A stretch of DNA of 64,000 nucleotides from Zafaria cholistanensis (GTDB lineage Bacteria > Actinomycetota > Actinomycetes > Actinomycetales > Micrococcaceae), in NCBI RefSeq assembly GCF_008580665.1, contig NZ_BKDJ01000011.1, forward strand, positions 32,386 through 96,385, in the 5' to 3' direction. A program made the translations under genes and the position numbers. This document shows positions 63,757-64,000 of the stretch, piece by piece. How positions within the stretch are numbered: position 1 is the stretch's first letter; each line of letters opens with the position of its first letter. The notes beneath the pieces are model-generated. The model saw nothing but the letters and a program-made list of their open reading frames with translations. It did no database searches and was not told the DNA's origin.

Positions 63757-64000
63757 ATGCAGACCGTCACCCACTGGATCAACGGCACCACGGCCGGGCA
63801 GGCCGCGGATTCCCGCTTTGGCGAGATCACCAACCCCGCCACCGGCAAGGTGAGCGGACGCGTGGCCCTGGCCAGCACCGCCACCGTCGGTCAGGCCGTC
63901 GCGGCCGCCGCCGCCGCCTTCCCGGCCTGGCGCGACACCTCGCTGGCCCGGCGCGTGCAGGTCCTCTTCAATTTCCGCGAGCTGCTCAACGCCCGCAAGG
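63757..64000 (+). CDS. mmsA: Methylmalonate-semialdehyde dehydrogenase (CoA-acylating), N-terminal part
   Basis: The first 81 residues of an aldehyde dehydrogenase, beginning MQTVTHWINGTTAGQAADSR then FGEITNPATGKVSGRVALAS, FPAWRDTSLARRVQVLFNFR, which is typical of MmsA (HWINGxxxxG and LFxFRELL). MmsA turns methylmalonate or malonate semialdehyde into propionyl- or acetyl-CoA in valine, inositol or beta-alanine catabolism. GAAAGG precedes the ATG. The catalytic Cys lies beyond the window. Confidence 0.85.
   Translation, partial: MQTVTHWINGTTAGQAADSRFGEITNPATGKVSGRVALASTATVGQAVAAAAAAFPAWRDTSLARRVQVLFNFRELLNARK

Overview
The window comes from a high-GC actinobacterium. The core gene order (xthA-trpS-YihY protein, sdhCDAB, manC, cdd-deoA, add-MazG, eno-DivIC-DUF501-Ppx, ndh, tRNA-Leu), the frequent GTG/TTG starts and the strong GC bias fit the family Micrococcaceae (Arthrobacter-like). 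This placement rests on recognised gene order and protein style, not on a search.

Bases 1-32656 are mostly core chromosome. A copper-handling block (1270-5751) holds a CopB-type P1B ATPase, an 18-cysteine copper-storage-like four-helix protein, an exported repeat lipoprotein and a DUF305 lipoprotein; a CsoR-like operator lies between the first two, which are divergent. A three-gene ABC exporter, repair and translation genes, the succinate dehydrogenase operon, nucleoside salvage, enolase, a cell-division protein, an exopolyphosphatase-like protein, a membrane-anchored subtilisin and a type II NADH dehydrogenase follow.

Bases 32657-51135 are an accretion site at a tRNA-Leu(UAA) gene. A direct repeat of about 0.7 kb (32699-33397 and 49533-50233) contains the tRNA 3' end, a terminator, the last codons of a tyrosine integrase and the start of an IS256-type element. 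Between the copies lies a 16.8-kb island: an intact IS5-type element, an IclR-controlled hydroxy-acid cluster (hydroxyacid dehydrogenase, isopropylmalate/tartrate dehydrogenase-like enzyme, 2HCT transporter, TPP enzyme), a ureohydrolase with a divergent sodium:solute symporter, a decayed semialdehyde dehydrogenase, an EamA/LysR pair, a vsr remnant and small unknown genes. One inverted repeat, TTCCCA-N5-TGGGAA, lies in front of all three IclR-cluster transcription units.

Bases 51125-61787 look like a hydroxyproline catabolic cluster: two SDRs, an amino-acid ABC transporter, a D-amino-acid oxidase-like flavoenzyme, a DapA-type deaminase/lyase, a proline-racemase-family epimerase with a Ser/Cys active site, an aldehyde dehydrogenase, a third SDR and a FadR-type GntR regulator. 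The operator AGATTG-N5-CAATCT occurs before both main units, with a diverged copy before the regulator. The IS256-type element truncates a 40-codon reading frame that shares the first operator. The window ends with a PucR-type regulator divergent from the start of an mmsA-like gene.

Short tandem repeats of 14-21 bp are unusually common in intergenic DNA and in linker-coding DNA; two of them include the stop codon of the preceding gene.
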